Notes: generated from the sequence alone by a model not told the origin. Counted from the stretch's first letter, positions 45,823-58,885 are shown. The stretch is DNA of 64,000 nucleotides from Eucommia ulmoides (GCA_016647705.1 CM028333.1:28556743-28620742), one strand, 5' to 3'. A program made the numbers and translations.

Positions 45823-46900
45823 TTACAACAAGTTATGAGTCACAGAAGACTTGGAGATTCTTGACATTGAATTCCCTTGCCAGTCTGAGTTCGACGAGAA
45901 GCGCTTTATATTTAGCTTCATTGTTTGTGGCTCGAAATCCCAATCGGAGAGCGTATTCAATCCTTCACAGTCTGGGGCTATCAAAACCATCCCAACTCCG
46001 CAACCTCCAATGTTTGAAGAACCATCCATGAAGAACTACCACTGGTCTGGGCTGAGATTGTCATTTGATCTGGGATGGGATGAGGTCTCTTCTGGGACCA
46101 GTGCCTCTGCTGGGCCGAGATGAGTTTCTTGTTGGGTAAGGTCATAGTCATCCAGGATGGGCTCTTCTAGGAAGGTCAACTCAGCAATGAAATCAGCTAG
46201 GACCTATCCCTTAATGGTTGTCCTGGGCTGGTAATCAATGTAGAATTGGCCGAGCTCAAGGCTGTATTTCATGAGCCGACCAAAGACATCTGAGGAATGA
46301 AAAACTTGCCTCAGAAGTTGATCAGTAAGGACAATGATCACGTGCACATGAAAGTACTGTCTTAACTTTCTTGACGTGATGAGAAGGGCATAAGCCAACT
46401 TCTCAAACTGCTGTTATCTTGTCTCGGCGTAGGTTAACACTTGGCTCGAAAATACACGGGTCTTTGGATCCCTTTCTCTTCTCAGACGAAAGTCGCACTA
46501 ACTGCGATATCTGAAGTAGTGATGTATAGGAACAATAACTCTTTATCCTTGGCGGTACTAAGCAACGAAACTAAGGAGAGGTTAGCTTTAAGCTTCTAGA
46601 AGGTAGCCTCATACTCTGTCGTCCATTCGAACGTTTTGTTGCCCCGCAAAATCTTAAAGAGAGGGAGGCATTTCTCCAAGGAGCGCAAAATGAAGCGGTT
46701 AAGAGCGTTCAACCTCTCGGTGAGCATTTGGACTTTCTTCTTCAACCATAGAAAGGCCATTCCAAGAATGGCATTGATCTGATCAAGGTCAACGTCAATG
46801 CCGCGCTGGAAAACCATGTAGCCTAGGAATTTTCCTGTTGAGACCTCGAAGATGCACTTGGTAGGGTTCAGCTTCAGGAAATAGGCTCAAAGTTTATCAA
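45823..46900 (-). pseudogene. pol: Element E RT thumb, RNase H and second RNase H
   Basis: Three blocks: RT connection (46,817-46,596: VFQRGIDVDLDQINAILGM and ALNRFILRSLEKCLPLFKIL), Gypsy RNase H end (46,398-46,204: ALLITSRKLRQYF, VLTDQLLRQVFH and DYQPRTTIKG), and a further RNase H start (46,029-45,823: MDGSSNIGGCGVGMVLIAP). Two RNase H domains in tandem, the second of archaeal type, are characteristic of the Tat lineage. Frames are broken between the blocks. Confidence 0.83.
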
Positions 46901-46907
46901 AGCAATT

Positions 46908-47366
46908 CTAGAGATGGATGATATGGTCTGATACTCTGGTGCTCTTTATGAGCATGTCATATACGTAAACCTCCATTGTTGATCTGATCTCTTCTTTAAA
47001 CATCTTATTTACGAGCCTTTGGTAGGTTGCCCCAGCATTACGAAGGTCGAAGGGCATAACCTTGTAGCAGTAGGTGCCTCCATCTGTGATGAACAAGTTC
47101 TTGCCCTTATCAAGAGGAAACATGGGGATTTGATTAGATCCGATATAAGCGTTAAGGAAACTTAGGAGCTCGTGTCCCGCCATGGTGTCTATGACTAAAT
47201 CTATTCTCGATAAAGGAAATAAACCATTGGGGCATACCTTATTGAGGTCCTTGAAGTCCACGCAAAGACGCCACTTATTCCCGGCCTTGGGTACAAAGGC
47301 GACGTTGGAGAGCCAATCTGGGAACTCAACTTCTCCCACTACGGTTGATTTCACCAACTTGTCCAT
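46908..47366 (-). pseudogene. pol: Element E reverse transcriptase palm
   Basis: An open stretch of 152 residues: FPDWLSNVAFVPKAGNKWRL, CVDFKDLNKVCP, FPLSRIDLVIDTMAGHELLS, KVMPFDLRNAGATYQRLVN and MEVYVYDMLIKS. The YVDD active site reads YVYD, so the first of the two catalytic aspartates is tyrosine. The segment order and wording are typical of Tat/Retand RT. Confidence 0.9.
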
Positions 47367-47741
47367 TTCTTACTCAATGAGTTTCTGGCGTTCCGGGTAA
47401 AATTTTCTCCATTTCTACCTCACAGGGAAATGATAAGGATTGACATGGATACAATGCATAGATATACTTGGGTCAATCCCAAGAAGTTCATTGTGAGACC
47501 AAGCGAACACGTCGTAGTTTTTCCTAAGGAGATTAGTGAGTTCTTCTTGTTGTGCCGTGCTAAGCTTAGTGCCTATCTGAATAGTTCGTCCCTCAATAGT
47601 AAGATGGATGAATACCTCGAATAGGTCTTTATGGGGTTACGGACGGGGCTCCCCATCTTAGGGGTCGTTGATCGGCACGGTTCCTCGATTGAATAGGGCC
47701 ATGAGCTCGGCCCCGCTATTCCCGGTCCTGGCTGCTAATTC

Positions 47742-48383
47742 CTATTTCCTCTTTTTGAGAACCTTCTTGGTGTATGATCTGGTTATCTCCTGATCTCCAC
47801 GCACTTCTCCCACCCCTCTCTCTGTGGGGAACTTTAGTGATTGGTGATAGAGAGATGAAATAGCCTTTAGGGCAGCTAAAGTCGGTCGCCCAATGATAAT
47901 GTTATACAGAGAAGGTCGGTCCATGATAAGGAATTTGGCCCAAACCATGGCCGATACGGGCATAGCATCGACCGTGACAAGAAGAAAGATCCAGCTAATG
48001 GAGCTCACGACATCCCCGTAAAAATCGACAAGAGGAGAAGTAGTGGGTTTCATGGAGTCTGAACTCACATTCATTCTATCGAATACCCATTTGAAGATGA
48101 TATCTACGGAGCTTCCTCCATCGATTATAATCCGCCCTACTTTATAGTGGTTGATTAAGGTCGAAACTACTAAAGCATCATTGTGAGGGGTATGCACTCC
48201 TCGCAGGTTGGCTTCGCTGATGGAGATGATATTATGTATGGTAACATCAATTGTACCCACCTCGTATATGTGTTCGTCAACTTTCCTCTTCGTTTTACAC
48301 TCGTACCTCTTTCGGGAAAAAGTTGTCTCATTTATGAGGCTGAGGCCACCATGGATCATATTTATCTTATCGTCCACCTGCAT
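47742..48383 (-). pseudogene. pol: Element E protease
   Basis: An open stretch of 213 residues: KINMIHGGLS (gag-protease link), then PHNDALVVSTLINHYKVGRI, the active-site segment IIDGGSSVDIIF, DFYGDVV and YNIIIGRPTLAALKAISS. This is the typical retropepsin and G-R-P-T-L-A-A-L-K-A-I-S-S motif of Tat/Retand elements. The region between here and RT (47,741-47,367) has stops but keeps the linker. Confidence 0.88.
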
Positions 48384-48559
48384 ATCATTACCATATTCCT
48401 CAACTTCCCTCTTCGGTGAGGGTTGGCCACGGTTTCTCCTTCTTGGTTGGCCCTTGTGTTCATCCCAGTGGCTGCTCTCCTTAGAGCCTGCGTTCTCTTT
48501 AAGGACATAATGACTAAGATACCCCCATTTTGTGAGGGCCTAAATTCCTTCTTGGAGCT

Positions 48560-49510
48560 GGTAGCATTCATCCATTGTGTGACTATGGTTACAGTAGAAT
48601 TCACAATATTTGGTGACAGATTTTCCCATGGGTTTTCCTCTGAGAGAAAGAGCAGGAGAGAAAAATCATCTTCCCGAATTTTCGACAAAAATTGTTGCAA
48701 TGGACATTGTTAGATGGGTCAACCCTTGATGAGTCCCTGGGGGTAAAGGAAGCCTCCAATTCCCAAGAAGAGGTCCCAAGTGCCTTTCTGCTTGTAGCCT
48801 CTAAGAACCCTGAGCTATACTCGGCATCTCCTCTGTTCGGCCTTTTTTTTTCTGAATCCCTTCTCGGTCATGCTTCATGGTGTCCCTAAGGTCTGCCTCG
48901 TAGAAACTCATACCCCTAGCGAGGGCCACAGTCAGATTGGGTACGGGTCACGAGCTTAGGTAGTAAGATAACTTTCGGTGCCTCAGTCCATCAATAAATG
49001 CATTTAAGGCCACGACGTCCAGAAGGCCTTCGCAACAAAAACTTTCCATGTGGAACCCGCTCACAAAATCGCCTAAATTTTCACCAATCTCCTGCTGGAG
49101 AGCAATGATATAGGTTGTTGTTTTAGGTCTTCGCCGGGAATAGCTTAATCGAGTTAGGAAGAGTTATTTGAGTTAGGCAAAGGTTGAGATCGAGGAGGGA
49201 ACCAAGTCCCAAAACCAAGTGTTGGCTATCCTAGAAAGGGTAAGAGGGAATGACTTACACCTAATCACGACGGAGGCCGTGTGCATATCCAAAAAGCGAT
49301 AAAAAAGTGAGGTGATCGACGAGGTCAGTAGTCCCATCATATAGAGCTATTTGGGGACTAGAAAACCTGTACAGAACCACTCCAATCATGATCTCTTCAA
49401 CAAATGGAGACCTTATTGCCGAAGGAAACCCTACGAGAACTCTGGGGCCTTGTATCTAAACGAGTGCCGCCTTCATCTCATCCATGCGCCTTTCTAGAGT
49501 AGCATCTCCC
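48560..49510 (-). pseudogene. gag: Element E gag, degenerate
   Basis: Near 49,500-49,310: DATLERRMDEMKAALV, PFVEEIMIGVV and ALYDGTTDLVDHL, the gag core start of Tat/Retand. Near 48,640-48,540: KYCEFYCNHSHTMDECYQL, the atypical C-H-H-C zinc-binding segment of this group, and ALTKWGYL. Many stops and frame changes lie between. Gag would assemble the particle. Confidence 0.7.
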
Positions 49511-50199
49511 CTGGGCAACGATACAACTTAGCGCACAACCACTCTAGATCCCTACCTCCCAACGGGAGGAGAATAGGATTCTTCCTCCTGGACACGAAGA
49601 ATCATGCGCTTGGCATAGGTGACGTTGCTGTAGGTTCTTCCTGATCGGGACTCATGGTAATCCTCTATTCGATGACCTTGAGAGGGTAGAGATGAGGAGT
49701 CCGACATGGATGGTAGAGCTAAATCTCACTCTCGGACAAGATGGTAACGGAGATGATGTTGATCCCTTAGGACATACCCTTTAGAGTGAATCACATAATC
49801 TGACTCTTGGTGGGGCTGGTGTCAGTCCTCCTGAGCTGAGGCTGGTGTTAGGCAAGAGAGGATGACTTCAAGACAAGATTGGAATTGGCCTAGCTGGCAC
49901 TCCAGATTATCAATTCGTACTGTATCCACAGCTCCAAAGACTAGCCCGACACAAACTCCAGGAGGTGGAGCCGACGGACCTACTTAGTCAGTTGGGGGTA
50001 TGTTTTCTTCTTCTTTTAGGATAGGGACTAAAGTCCACACATCCATCTTGGGGACTCTTGACATCTCTCCAGGCGAATTATTGTTCACCACGCTATTCAA
50101 GTCTCTCAGCCATGTAGAATTACCATACGTTGTAATCATCAAGCTTCTAGCCGAGAATAAAACTAATGATGATAGGAAAAAGACTTTTAGAAGTACTTC
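49511..50199 (-). other. Element E 5' untranslated region and gag N-terminus
   Basis: It sits between the primer site and the first recognised gag motif. No clear frame survives. Confidence 0.45.
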
Positions 50200-50217
50200 C
50201 CACAGATGGCGCCAAAC
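50200..50217 (-). other. Primer-binding site of element E
   Basis: On the minus strand TTTGGCGCCATCTGTGGG lies directly next to the LTR end. It is the usual primer site of Retand-type elements. Confidence 0.85.
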
Positions 50218-51202
50218 TGTTGATGTCAGATTTTGGACGACCCCAACAGTATGGTCTGGTTACTATTGATAAAGAACTTCTACCTTGTTGGGATAGGGAT
50301 GGAAAGGTTTGGGATCAATCTATCTAACCCGATATGGGTAGAGTTAGAGTGACCCAAGATGGATCTTGAGTGGTGAAGCAACCTGGAGAGTCTTCTTATC
50401 CGAGAAGGAATGGATCTGAGCTGGGATGGGTCTGAGCTAAGATGGGCAGCACCTTATTACCTGCATAAAGGACTTGTCAGGATGGACTAGGCATGTCCCC
50501 TCCGACATGAGAATCAACGCTCAAGGAGAAGAGATAAAAATATGCTATCAAGAAGAGTAAGCAAATTTGGTATACCTTTGGGCATTGGTATGCCCTCTTT
50601 TATATAGGCAAATGGATTGGTTAGTTTAGGGGCTTAATCAAGGGTTAGTGTCCCATCTCGGCGCGTGGCCAATAAGAAGGCAAGTGTGAAGCTCAATTTC
50701 GTGGGCTTGGGCTTTTCAGCCTTTTTTTTTAGTCCCATGGCCAAGGATATTAGCAAGTGGAGAAGAGGTCTGGTCCATGATATGAGATGAGATAAGTTCT
50801 TCCTACTGCCCACGAGATGGAGAGTTCTATCCCCTGCCCTACCTGGATAACCAGAGACGGGAAGGAAGAATTCTGAAGAGCTTCCTATTGCCCTTCCTAA
50901 ATAGCCAAGACGGGAAGATGAGGTGTTTTGTTGAGGAGCTTGTGGAGTCGATTTCCGATATAGGCAGAGCCGGCTTGTGGAGAATGCCGAGATGGGAAGA
51001 GGTTTCTCCATCCTGATGGTGGCTAGACTGCTCTTCATGGAGAATGCTGCTAGGGGAGTCCTGGAATGACCGGCAAGGACTGAGGTGTGCCTCTTCCCGA
51101 CATAATCTTTACACTTTGTCTTTGGCACGAATTGGCCTTCGTGGAGAGTTGCCTGACACGTGGCAATTTTTCATTGGTTGCGTGGGAGTGCTCATTTTTA
51201 CA
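50218..51202 (-). repeat. 5' LTR of element E
   Basis: On the minus strand it starts TGTAAAAATGAGCACTCCC and ends GACATCAACA, 985 bases. The inner edge is fixed by the primer site. The outer edge rests only on the TG...CA rule because no intact partner LTR is in the window. Part of it is repeated at 1-255. Confidence 0.78.
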
Positions 51203-53070
51203 ATCATCCGGAATATTTGATTTGTAGATAGAAAAAGGTGGTGGTGATATTCAGCGGTGGTGGTGGTTTGAGTAGATGGAGATGAGATGAGGGGAAGAGA
51301 ATAACAACACCATAGAAAAGAGAGGGGGGGATGGGAAAAATGAATTAAATATATTTTTTACCCTTAAGTTTATAATAATTTGTAAATATATCTCATTAAA
51401 TTAGTTAGAGTAAGAGGACTAAATTACCCTTATTTTTAACATAAAATGACCAAAATATCCTTACTTTCACATTAACCATTAACGTTGACCTAATAGAAGG
51501 GCCTATTTGAAACAAAAATAAAATGTCAGGTACCAAATATGTTTATTTCCAAATATGGGGGCCAATTGAGCACCAGTTACATTTGTGAGGGACAAAAAAG
51601 ATCGTTATCCTAAAATAAAATAATATATATAAATTGTTAATCCTACCTATAGCTAAGAAGGGAAAACCGTTTATGAAGAAGGTCGCACTTATCCCGTGAG
51701 GAATAAAAGGTCTTCATTTATTCCACCTTTTAGCTATGAGGGACTTGACTTAGATTTTGTAGGGTCAGTCCAAATACTCGACTTCCATACATATAGGGTT
51801 CCAGTCCATGGTCCGAGACTTATTAAGACGTTCAATTTTGAAAAATAAAATATTTTTGGTCGTCAATTTGATGAAATTGACGAAAACAAAAGTTTTTGGA
51901 GTCAAAACTAAAAGTTAGTGTATTTGGTAAAATTTCTTCAAATTAAAGGATGAAAACTGAAATTAAACATATTAAAAGTGATATCTATAGAAAACCCACC
52001 TTTAATTTTGTCATTTAGTCCCCAATTAATTTTTAGAAATTCTTAATTTAACCCTGAAACTTTTGTTTATGCCAGAATTCGATCCAATTGTTGATTTTTC
52101 TATTTTTTGTTGTTTTTTATATTTTTTGCAATATTAATATGTAATCTAAAGTGTAAATTCGTCTCTCTAAACATCGTTTTAAAGTTTATCCGAATTTTCA
52201 CTTTAGACCCGAAATTTTTTTAAAAGTAAAAATGAACGAGACAAAATTATATTAAAAAAATTAAGTTTGCCTCTTTAAACATCGGTTTGCTTATTTTTAC
52301 AGCATTTCATTATTGAAAACCTGTATTGACATTAACTTTTATGGATATGGTTACAAGCTTATAAAATTAAATTAGAACTTAAAAAAAAATAAAAAATAAA
52401 TAAATAAATAAATTAAAATGATATCTATATTAGGGATATTAAAAAATAATGATTTTGGTCCCAATGGTCCACAAGAAAACAGATTATATGGCAATTATGA
52501 TTTGGTTGTGGGATATGGTAGGTGGTCATGGTTATGAAATTTTGGTTGTGAGATATGAAAATGAACTTGAAATGTCATGCCAAGTGTGAAATTGAGGTCG
52601 TGGACCTGTAGCATCGAGAAAAACTCAATTCAAGTTAGACTATCGTGATATTTTAAAAATACATATTTGTTTATTTAAAAAAATTAAAAAATATATTATT
52701 TTTATTATTATAATCAGATTGCTCAGCAAAAATATTTAGAAATATAAGATTCTGTGATAATTAGTTTATTTTTGTTAGGAGTTATCTACCAAAGTATACC
52801 CTGTTTTGTATTTTATTGGATACAGTAGGGCCACTACAAATATAGAAGTGGCAATGTGTAGCTTGGATTTTGTGAGTTGTCCTAGAATCAAGTGTAACTA
52901 ATATTGACCGTGCGATTCTAAATTTTTATTTTTTCCAAACAAATTTTGATAACAAAATTTATTTAAGACTGATAGATTGTAATACCCTCAAAATCTACAG
53001 TTTTCAGATTAATATATTATTTAAAATAAGTTATATTTTTAGGATTATTTTTTGTATGTTATGAAAAGTA
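51203..53070. other. Intergenic DNA right of the retrotransposon block
   Basis: AT-rich, with no supported gene. At about 51,220-51,330 there is a GGTGGTGGT-rich stretch. 51,350-51,620 and 52,000-52,350 look like decayed dispersed repeats, but no termini can be defined. Confidence 0.5.
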
Positions 53071-53075
53071 TAGGG

Positions 53076-55212
53076 TGTTGGCCCAATGGAATACCCAAGA
53101 GAGGGGTGAATTGGGTAATTAAAAATATTAGAGAGAAAATACTTTAATAAATCAAATAATTAATTTTAATCATAAATTAATTATTATCTTTACATTACAG
53201 CGAAATTATGAAATCAACTAGGTGCACACCAAACAACAAAAATAAATAAAATAAAGATTGCAGCACATTAGAAATTTATATTAGTTCACTAAGTTACTCT
53301 TGGCTAATCTAGTCCTTTGAGCTCCAATGAGAGTTACACCCACTGATACTCAAGATCTCTTTAAAAGTAGGAACCAAACCCTTACAACGATTCTTTTACA
53401 GGCTTAGAATCAATCTTTACAAAATCATTTTCACAGGCTAAAGAAGAACCTCTACTTTTTACAGATTTAAGAATAACCTAATTCTTTTTAACACAAAGGC
53501 AAAAGAATCAAAATCTCACCAATACTCCAAATATCCTTTTACCCAGTAAAGATTGAACTGTTACAAAATTCACACAAATCAATTCTATTCAAGAAGAATT
53601 ACTACCTCAATCTCTTTACAAGAAGAGACTGAAACCAGCTACTCTTTGATTAAATATACCCAACAGTATTTAATCCATTACTCAACTTACTAATAAAAAT
53701 TGACAAGTGATTTTTCTCACTCGGAGCTTCTACCACTCTAGATAAATTAAAACTCAATTAATATCCCAAAGCTAGTGATAGAAAATGTGAGATAGACAAA
53801 ATCTGATTTTTAACAAAAGATGGGTAGCGCATAATTTAGTACGTAATCAGATTCAAGAAATTGTTTATAAAATATTTTCTTCAATAAAAATCAAAAACAA
53901 TTTCTAAAGATTAATTTCCAAAACTTAAACAAGTGATACAATACAAAAAGTAATTGGAAAGATATCACCCGAAATTCACCGAAAAAAATAATTAGAGCGT
54001 AGTTACTTCAGATCCGGTAGCAGCAATAATTAACAGCCAATGATTATCAAGATTATCTCTTAGAATAGCTCTCACAAAAACTCAGTATGATATCTCTTAG
54101 AAAAGCTCAATATGATCTCTTGATCTCTTAATCTCTCTTAATGATATAAAAAAAAACGTAGGTCTATATATATGGGATAAGAAATAGCTCTTTAACGGCT
54201 AGTTCCCATATGTCATGATACTTAATTGCTCACTTATACCCCTTATATCATTATGATTTCATTTTAGTTCAATTCACTTAATTATAGCGTTTAAATCTCT
54301 CAATTAAATCCTCCAAATATTTCTCAATCTCAATTAAATAGAATAGAAACAATTATATGTACCAAATTGAGAAACATTCAAACTTAATGAATCAAATCAA
54401 TAGGAATTAAATAATAGGTGTAGCATATCTTAAATATTATAAAATCCCTAAAATCTCTTACAAATCCCAACCAAAAACGACTACTTTTAGATATAAATTC
54501 GGAATTCCACAATATCCTGAAACTGACACACCAGTTAACTGACCAGTTGACCACTCGATTCAGGATATAGCCAAGCCAAAGATTTTATGCCCATAGGTCG
54601 ACCTATCTGTCGACTTAGAGATTCAGAGAGTTCCACTTCTCTTCCTTGGTCGACTTACCTGTCGACTTAAAGATTCAGAGAGTTCCATTTCTCTTCATCG
54701 ATCGACTTACCTGTCGACTTAGAGATTCAAAGAGTTTGCCTGCTTTGTCTGGTCGACTTACCAGTCGACTTAAGGATACTGAATCTCTTTTCTAAACTCA
54801 TTTTTAACTCATTCTTATTAACGTTTTTACCCCTTTAACCAATTTCTTTTCTTAATAAGCTCCACTAAATACTTAAATTCAATTTTATTCCATTATAAAT
54901 ATTTCTTTTTCAATTACACATAGGAGCAAATAATTTAGCTAATTAGGATCCTATTAAAAACACACATATTTATAAAAATTATTTAAAAATCTTTTTGTGT
55001 CGTGTATGATCCTAATTGGAATATTAAGAGTTGAAATTTAAACCTGAGTTGTTTTCTATAGGTTCTTCAAATTCTTCAACCTCTTAATCCTTTATCATCT
55101 TTATCATCAAATCTTCGTCAATTAGAACTAATAAACTGAAACACTTAAACAAATCATTAGTCCCACAAAAAATATCAACGTTTAATTATCCATCAAAATC
55201 TTAGGATCAACA
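53076..55212 (-). repeat. Solo Copia LTR of the Copia-1 family
   Basis: Perfect TSD TAGGG (53,071-53,075 and 55,213-55,217). On the minus strand it starts TGTTGATCCTAAGATTTTG and ends TTGGGCCAACA. At 2,137 bases it is the only complete LTR of the family here and serves as reference for the deleted 5' LTR (21,795-22,979) and truncated 3' LTR (4,854-5,725) of Copia-1. Confidence 0.92.
54595..54780. repeat. GTCGAC minisatellite in the solo Copia LTR
   Basis: Three to four units of about 60 bases with core GGTCGACTTACCTGTCGACT followed by TAGAGATTCAGAGAGTTCC. Each core is itself a GTCGAC...GTCGAC pair. Confidence 0.85.
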
Positions 55213-55217
55213 TAGGG

Positions 55218-55534
55218 TGTAAGTGAATGCTAGTTGAATTTAAAAAATGAAAAATGTAATTTTTTACTTATAACATTTGTTTGCTTGTGAGTATGTATAG
55301 GTGGCAACATTGAATTTTCATATTTGTGGGTGTGCATAGGTGCCAAGAGTGTAATGTATGATGAGGATTTTTGGTGCAATGTGTAAGAAGAAAAAGAGAT
55401 AAGGAAGCAAAAAGAGGTGGTATATCATGGCTTTGGGAAGTGTGCTTGTGTATGTGTATAAAAGGCATACATGTTAGGATGAAAAGAAGAGAATAAGAAG
55501 AAAGGAGAATGTAATAGGAAGAATGAAGCAAAGG

Positions 55535-55596
<62 letters not shown>

Positions 55597-56270
55597 GTTT
55601 CATATGATGTCGATTATCAATTTCGGATTTCAAGTTGGATTCTTAATCCTTTTAACATCTCTATTTAACCTCTCTATTTATCGAATAATTTATGTTCTAA
55701 TAGTTATTTAATTATAATTATTGATTGATATAGATTATTTATGATAATATATTATGTGACAATTATGTGAGATGCGTGTATACATATTATTTGTTAGAGT
55801 GGTTGGATGCACCAGCTAAATGGATTAAAATTCTGTAGACTTTTGGCTCACAACCTCACGGTATTTCTTGCAGGGTTGAAGGAATTGAAATTGCACCATA
55901 GATGACAAATAATTATATTTGTATTTTTTTAAAGATGATATTAGTTGAAAATTTAAATTTTGTGATAATTATAATTATTGACACTATTGAAAATTTTATC
56001 AGATTTATGGATATTGAAATATTCTTTGTTCACTTTTAGTTTTATTCTCTTTAAAAGAAATCGAGTGACGACCTTGAGAGACTGGGTCGTTACAGAAGTC
56101 GTTACAAATTATTAAATTTTGAGTATTTGTTGTCCTTAATGTAATAAAAATCATTATAGCAAATGTCGTATGACATCACAGTAACTATTACATTAACTTA
56201 ACTTTTACATGACAACACGAAAACTATTTGGCACAAAACTAAAGAAAATATTGTATGATAAATTACAATA
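55218..56270. other. AT-rich intergenic region with microsatellite
   Basis: No gene is supported. An AAT trinucleotide repeat of about 60 bases lies at 55,536-55,596. Confidence 0.6.
55536..55596. repeat. AAT microsatellite
   Basis: About twenty uninterrupted AAT units. It produces a long leucine run in an antisense frame that is not a gene. Confidence 0.95.
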
Positions 56271-56690
56271 AAATCAATGTAATGAAAAAATGCTAACCAT
56301 TATTTTCGTGTTTCCCAGTAGCAGTAGGCAATATACTTTTATATTTTTCCTTCGAGAAAGTATCCTAAAAAATAATGATGAAAATACATATTTAAATCTA
56401 GATATACTAACAATGAATAAAACAAAAAGTCGCTTAAAATATTTGGTCTTCAAATCAAATTCAATGTCGAAACAACTCCCCAAATTAGCCTCAAGAAATG
56501 TTTCCCTATATACCCATCTCAACTCATCAGACCTACTATGATGATTTCCGAATATATATTCCCTTGCCTTTTCAACTCCTCCCCATGCATGCTTATAAGT
56601 TATATACAACTCGCAGTTGTTTTTAAATACTTTAACAATGTTAATAAGACATTTTAGTGGTGGAACCTTCAACATTTTATTGATACAACT

Positions 56691-56914
56691 AGACACTACT
56701 TTACAACTCATCCTATAATTTTTTCTGGTTTGACACGCAGTCCCACATGTGTAAACATTGATGATTTTCTTAATATAGAAGTATCCATTCTTACTATCAA
56801 CAAGACACTACTTTACAACTCATCCTATAATTTTTTCTAGTTTGACACGCAGTCCCATATGTGTAAACATTGATGATTTTCTTAATGTAGAAGTATCCAT
56901 TCTTACTATCAACA
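56691..56914. repeat. 112-base tandem duplication in the MULE pseudogene
   Basis: 56,691-56,802 and 56,803-56,914 are near identical (for example CACTACTTTACAACTCATCC in both), with a few substitutions. Confidence 0.92.
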
Positions 56915-57412
56915 TTAGCACAAATAAATAAATTACAAAATGCCACAATACGAGAAAGTTTATTTTTTATAGTAATCAAATTTAAACCAAACCTCAATTG
57001 AGTATATTACTAAGGAATCCCATAAATCATAACTATTCATTTGAAAACTTGTCCTATTTTCACGAATTAAATATTGCCAATCAAGGACCATTATTGTTAT
57101 TGTATTTGTTGGACAATATGGTATTAGTACATTTTTTTGGTTATTGTTGTTTGAATTTTCACTAGCATAGTCATTGTCTTGCCCACACCACTACTCTCGT
57201 CGATATTTGATAAATTTATAGACAAATCAACACAATCTAATTTAAGACACTTGACAAGTTTCTTGAGATTGCGAAATGACTCGTTGTCACCCAAAGAACG
57301 ATTAGGATGGTCTAGTATTAAATATGACAATTGAAATATTCCTAAAAGCAGTCCCATATACTTTGAACACACACGATCATACAAATTCTCAAGAATCTTG
57401 GCGCTATCAATA

Positions 57413-58155
57413 CTGAAAATATGTGCAATTCCTTTATGTTTTCACATAAGCATAACGCTCGCCCAATTTTTCATTACCTATTAAACCCATAGAATAACAA
57501 ATAACGATAACACATCAAATTCAAACTCAACATTTAGTAATATATGGGATACAAAGGCATACAATAAGTAGGAAAAAAAATCTTGGGCTATGAAGTATTA
57601 AATTATGAGCAGAAAAATCTTGTTTGAATCTAAAATATAATCTAACATTAACATCAATACAAATGGTTATGGTAATCTTGAACTGCACTATTTGTGTGTA
57701 TCAACCTCAAAATGAAAAAAATAAATAAAAAATTGGATACTATATACTATTTTCTATATAGCAAACATAATTATTAATCGAATCATACAACATCACTACA
57801 AACCGTGGGTTTAGAATAAATAACAATTGTTCGAAACTATAATGAAGTATAACATTAACATGATAGTGAAATAAGAGAATGCATAATTCTATTACTAATT
57901 TGCTCCGATATCAAAATATAAGACATTTACTAGGCAACAAATATTGTTTTCTCATTCATACATAAAAGAGTGCCATAAACATTGGGTCCAATAACAAAAC
58001 GTTGAACCAAAAAATAAGAAGAAATTTATCATTGACAACAAAATTATTAGTAATGTGGATGAATATTGTTGATAGTAAAAATCTATGAAAGCATAAAATT
58101 AATGTTGTACAACAAACTTTGTATTAAATGGAATAATTCATGAATTCATCATAAA
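57413..58155 (-). other. Intron of the MULE pseudogene, distal part
   Basis: AT-rich, no frame. It ends with the first copy of a 180-base tandem unit (58,087 onward). Confidence 0.5.
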
Positions 58156-58265
58156 GTTATTTCCAAGAAAGCACAAATTCTTGTCGAAGGATTATCATAT
58201 GCTTATCGGTATCAGACACGTCTCGGATACGGATATGCGGGTGGACACATGGGGACATGTCCAAG

Positions 58266-58885
58266 ACACGTGTCGGAGTATCCTAGAAATTTTAAAATTC
58301 AAATTTCATATGGGACAGAACATGCCGCTAATACATATTAGGACATGGGGCATATTATTTGCTATTTTTAAAAATATATGATGTAGTAAATATAAATAAC
58401 TTAAAAAAAAAAAAAAAAGTAAGTACTTAAAAAGATTAAAAGTAAAACATTTCGACTTCTACTCTCAGACACATCTAGGACACGTGTCGGAGTGTCTTGG
58501 AAATTTTAAAATTCAAATTTCAAATGGGACAAAACATACCGTTGATACGTATTAGGACATGGGGCATATAATTTGCTATTTTTAAAAATATATGATGTAG
58601 TAAATATAAATAACTTAAAAAAAAATAAGTACTTAAAAAGATTAAAAGTAAAACATTTCGACCTCTACTCTCAGACACATCCCAGACACGGAGTGTCTTG
58701 AAAATTTTAAAATTCAAATTTCAGATGGGATAGAACATGTTGAATATACATTTGAGGACATGAGGGGTATTATTTGCTATTTCTCTAAATATATGATGTA
58801 GTAAATATAAATAATTTAAGGGTTAAAAAGGTAAATACATAAAAAAAGATTAAAAGTAAAACATTTCGACCTCGACTCCCAGATC
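58266..58885. repeat. Three tandem 206-214-base units
   Basis: The units start at 58,266, 58,480 and about 58,686 with GACACGTGTCGGAG (the third shortened). They share ATATATGATGTAGTAAATAT and AGTAAAACATTTCGAC. Confidence 0.9.

Noticed and set aside
47182-48713. Plus-strand ORFs opposite the E protease and gag
   Set aside because: They are shadow frames, explained by codon bias of the minus-strand genes.
50634-51128. 164-residue minus-strand ORF
   Set aside because: It is entirely within the LTR of element E and has no known domain; LTRs of this group commonly have chance frames.
51220-51330. Gene 5' end suggested by the GGTGGTGGT-rich stretch
   Set aside because: No reading frame, splice site or promoter pattern supports it.
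55268-55633. 121-residue minus-strand ORF with a long leucine run
   Set aside because: It is the antisense translation of the AAT microsatellite with no domain.
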